Source: a bacterium HR41
GTDB lineage: Bacteria; Actinomycetota; Thermoleophilia; Solirubrobacterales; Thermoleophilaceae
Length of the DNA: 7,413 nucleotides
Assembly: GCA_002898855.1 (NCBI GenBank)
Contig: BEIR01000056.1
Location: 1-7,413 of the forward strand
Direction: 5' to 3'
Shown here: piece after piece, positions 5,851 through 7,413 of the stretch
Layout of the letters: each line of letters begins with the position of its first letter
Numbering within the stretch: position 1 is the stretch's first letter
Notes under the pieces: model-generated
Databases searched by the model: none
Told to the model about the DNA's origin: nothing
The model's input: the letters and a program-made list of their open reading frames with translations, nothing else
Position numbers and translations under genes: made by a program

Positions 5851-6413
5851 GCTACGTCGCGACAGTCGAGCGCGTCGCGCAGTTGCACGCTCTCGCCGCG
5901 CGCCTCGCTGCCCACGGCACGGCCGGAGCGGGCGATTTCGGCGCGAAGCTGACGTCGGCGCTCGCTCGCTCCGACCTAGCTTCTGAAGCTACGCGGGCGG
6001 GCTCGGACGCAGACGTTCCCTACGCCGATCTGATCGACCGCGCAGCAGCCCGCTACGGCATCGACCGCAACGTTCTGCGTGGCTTGATCCGCGCCGAGTC
6101 GGGCTTCAACGCTCGTGCGACGAGTGCCGCGGGGGCTGCCGGTCTCACGCAGCTGATGCCCGCAACCGCGCGCTCGCTCGGTGTCACGAACCCCTACGAC
6201 CCGGCGCAGGCGATCGAGGGTGGCGCCAAATACCTGCGCCAACAACTCGATGCGTTCGGCGGCGACTACCGCCTCGCGCTGGCGGCCTACAACGCCGGCC
6301 CCGCGGCCGTGCGCCGCTACGGCGGGGTGCCGCCCTACCCGGAGACGCAGGCTTACGTCCAGCGGGTTCTTGCCTACGCAAGCGAATTCGCGCGCGGAGG
6401 GAGCGCACGATGA
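5847..6413 (+). CDS. Flagellar-operon lytic transglycosylase (SLT domain)
   Basis: This 188-aa protein is predicted to cleave the MurNAc-GlcNAc bond of peptidoglycan, presumably to let the rod through the wall. The SLT/goose-lysozyme-like domain spans about 57-180. IDRNVLRGLIRAESGFN (72-88) has the catalytic Glu84; SAAGAAGLTQLMPATA (93-108) holds the Gly-Leu-x-Gln-Leu-Met-Pro block; NPYDPAQAIEGGAKYL (115-130) and LALAAYNAGPAAVRRYGG (143-160) give the AYNAGP motif; PYPETQAYVQRV (163-174) closes the domain. Residues 1-50 are helical and Ala-rich (VERVAQLHALAARLAAHG), with no hydrophobic core or cleavage site, so there is no Sec signal peptide. Export through the flagellar apparatus itself is plausible. 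It is translationally coupled to fliJ and fliK and takes the role FlgJ plays in Proteobacteria. It is not FlgJ: the FlgJ rod-cap domain is missing and the catalytic family differs. Confidence 0.92.
   Translation: MSYVATVERVAQLHALAARLAAHGTAGAGDFGAKLTSALARSDLASEATRAGSDADVPYADLIDRAAARYGIDRNVLRGLIRAESGFNARATSAAGAAGLTQLMPATARSLGVTNPYDPAQAIEGGAKYLRQQLDAFGGDYRLALAAYNAGPAAVRRYGGVPPYPETQAYVQRVLAYASEFARGGSAR
6396..6400 (+). promoter_or_regulatory. Shine-Dalgarno site for fliK
   Basis: GGAGG lies nine bases before ATG 6410, inside the 3' end of the transglycosylase gene. It supports the ATG that overlaps the preceding stop as the fliK start. Confidence 0.65.
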
Positions 6414-7413
6414 CGGCGCCAAACCGCATCGACTGTGCGCAGCGAGCGGGAGTGCCCGAAACGCTGGCGCGCATCCGCTCGCCGCGCGGGACGCCGCCGC
6501 CCGATCCCGGCGGTGGCTTCGAGCTGCTGCTGAGGGCCTGGACCGCCACCGCGGGGGGCCTGACCGAGGAAGCTACGGGCCGCGAGCGCGCCGGGGTCGC
6601 GACGGACGGGGGTGCCGCAGCCGCGAGACCGCAAGACGAACGTGCCCCCGCGAGCGGCGGTGCCGCCACCCATGCGCGAGCTGCGACGCCCGGTACGGAG
6701 GCGCGGGTCGCGGCGGACGAATTCGTCGCCCCCGGAGCACCAGCGAGCGTGCCGGACGACACCGCAGCCCCACCGAGAGGCGGTTCGGCGGGACAGGCGC
6801 TAGATGCGAAGGGCGTCGGGGACCCCTCAGGTGCCAACGCCTGCGCGCAGCCAGATCCATCCTGCGCGACCGCCGTCCCCACCCCGGCCGGCCCGACCCC
6901 GACCGCAGCTGGCACACCCGTGCAGGCCGCGGAGCTCGCCCTCGCGGCGCCGACGTTCGATTCGGCGGATGGGCTCGTCGGCGACCCTGCGACCGTCGGC
7001 AGCGGGAAGGGGCTATCGGGAGCGCAGACGATCGGAGCTGCGGCTGTGGCCGACACGGTGGTGGCCGGCGCGCCGGTGGACGGGACCGGACGAGCGGTCT
7101 TGAGCGCGGTACCGGCCGCCGCCGAAACCGCGGTGGCCCAGGAAGCGGGGCGCGAGCCGTCGGTCAGTGCAGTCGCCGAGGCCGAGCCCGAGGCCAAGGG
7201 CGCTACCGCGCACCAGCCCGCCAGCGGCGACCAGAGTGCGCGCACGGGACAGGCGGCCGCCGGCCCGCGCACGGGCACAGCGGCCCCTGCGCTAGCGCGA
7301 GGCGATGCGACTGCTCAAGCGACGGGCGACGGCGGGCGCGCAGCGAGTGCCGCTGGCGCAGCCCGGGCGGAAGGTCACGCGCTTGCGGACGGCTCTGCGG
7401 GGCCGGGCGGCGG
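6410..7413 (+). CDS. fliK: Probable FliK, flagellar hook-length control protein (N-terminal part, 3' end outside window)
   Basis: From ATG 6410 an open frame of 334 codons runs to the window edge without a stop. FliK is the secreted molecular ruler that ends hook growth and switches export specificity through its C-terminal domain, which is not visible here. Visible residues are Ala/Gly/Pro/Thr-rich with scattered acidic and Arg residues, as in the disordered ruler part of FliK. A short FELLLRAWTA stretch (37-46) could belong to the export signal. Cys9 and the pair Cys145/Cys152 (CX6C) are uncommon for a secreted ruler. Support comes from position right after fliJ-LT, the ATGA overlap (6410-6413) with the transglycosylase, a GGAGG site, and composition; no conserved FliK domain can be seen. 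Another secreted low-complexity protein is possible. The long minus-strand open frame across it is a GC artefact. Confidence 0.75.
   Translation, partial: MTAPNRIDCAQRAGVPETLARIRSPRGTPPPDPGGGFELLLRAWTATAGGLTEEATGRERAGVATDGGAAAARPQDERAPASGGAATHARAATPGTEARVAADEFVAPGAPASVPDDTAAPPRGGSAGQALDAKGVGDPSGANACAQPDPSCATAVPTPAGPTPTAAGTPVQAAELALAAPTFDSADGLVGDPATVGSGKGLSGAQTIGAAAVADTVVAGAPVDGTGRAVLSAVPAAAETAVAQEAGREPSVSAVAEAEPEAKGATAHQPASGDQSARTGQAAAGPRTGTAAPALARGDATAQATGDGGRAASAAGAARAEGHALADGSAGPGG

Noticed and set aside
6184..7278. 364-codon minus-strand open frame with Ala/Ser/Pro-rich product
   Set aside because: It crosses the well-supported transglycosylase gene and the fliK frame. The + strand frame has an ATGA overlap and a GGAGG site; the minus frame is low complexity with no support.
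6600..7413. Possible tandem repeats in the Ala/Gly-rich fliK region
   Set aside because: Read by eye, the segment is compositionally biased but shows no repeated unit at the DNA or protein level.

Overview
The window is one uninterrupted stretch of a flagellar (fla/che-type) operon. Every gene reads on the + strand and nothing else is encoded. The DNA is very GC-rich, with a strong G/C bias at third codon positions and frequent GTG starts. Together with an Actinobacteria-like gene set (a soluble SLT-domain lytic transglycosylase between fliJ and fliK, and no sign of FlgJ), this suggests a flagellated high-GC actinomycete, possibly of the Thermoleophilia. That placement is inference from style and gene content and was not tested by a search.

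Layout, left to right: the 3' end of fliF (MS ring, enters from upstream); an 80-bp gap; fliG (switch/rotor); fliH, fliI and, further on, fliJ (export ATPase complex); a 58-bp gap holding a possible 21-codon ORF; fliM and fliN (C-ring); fliJ; a lytic transglycosylase gene; and the start of fliK (hook-length ruler), which runs off the right end. The usual order in Gram-positive flagellar operons is fliF-G-H-I-J-(LT)-K, with fliM-fliN further downstream. Here fliM-fliN sit between fliI and fliJ.

The genes are packed for translational coupling. GTGA or ATGA stop/start overlaps join fliH/fliI, fliM/fliN, fliJ/LT and LT/fliK, and the same overlap occurs at both ends of the 21-codon ORF between fliI and fliM. 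No internal promoter or terminator is evident. The products form one machine: FliF carries FliG on its C-terminal tail, FliG carries the FliM/FliN C-ring, FliH-FliI-FliJ energise export through the FliF pore, the transglycosylase presumably opens peptidoglycan for the rod, and FliK sets hook length.

The main oddities are a FliM with no N-terminal CheY-P-binding peptide, the relocated fliMN pair, the coupled mini-ORF in front of fliM, an N-terminal extension on FliG, an Ala-rich C-terminal tail on FliI, and a CX6C pair in the disordered part of FliK. I found no mobile element, CRISPR array, RNA gene or clearly new system.
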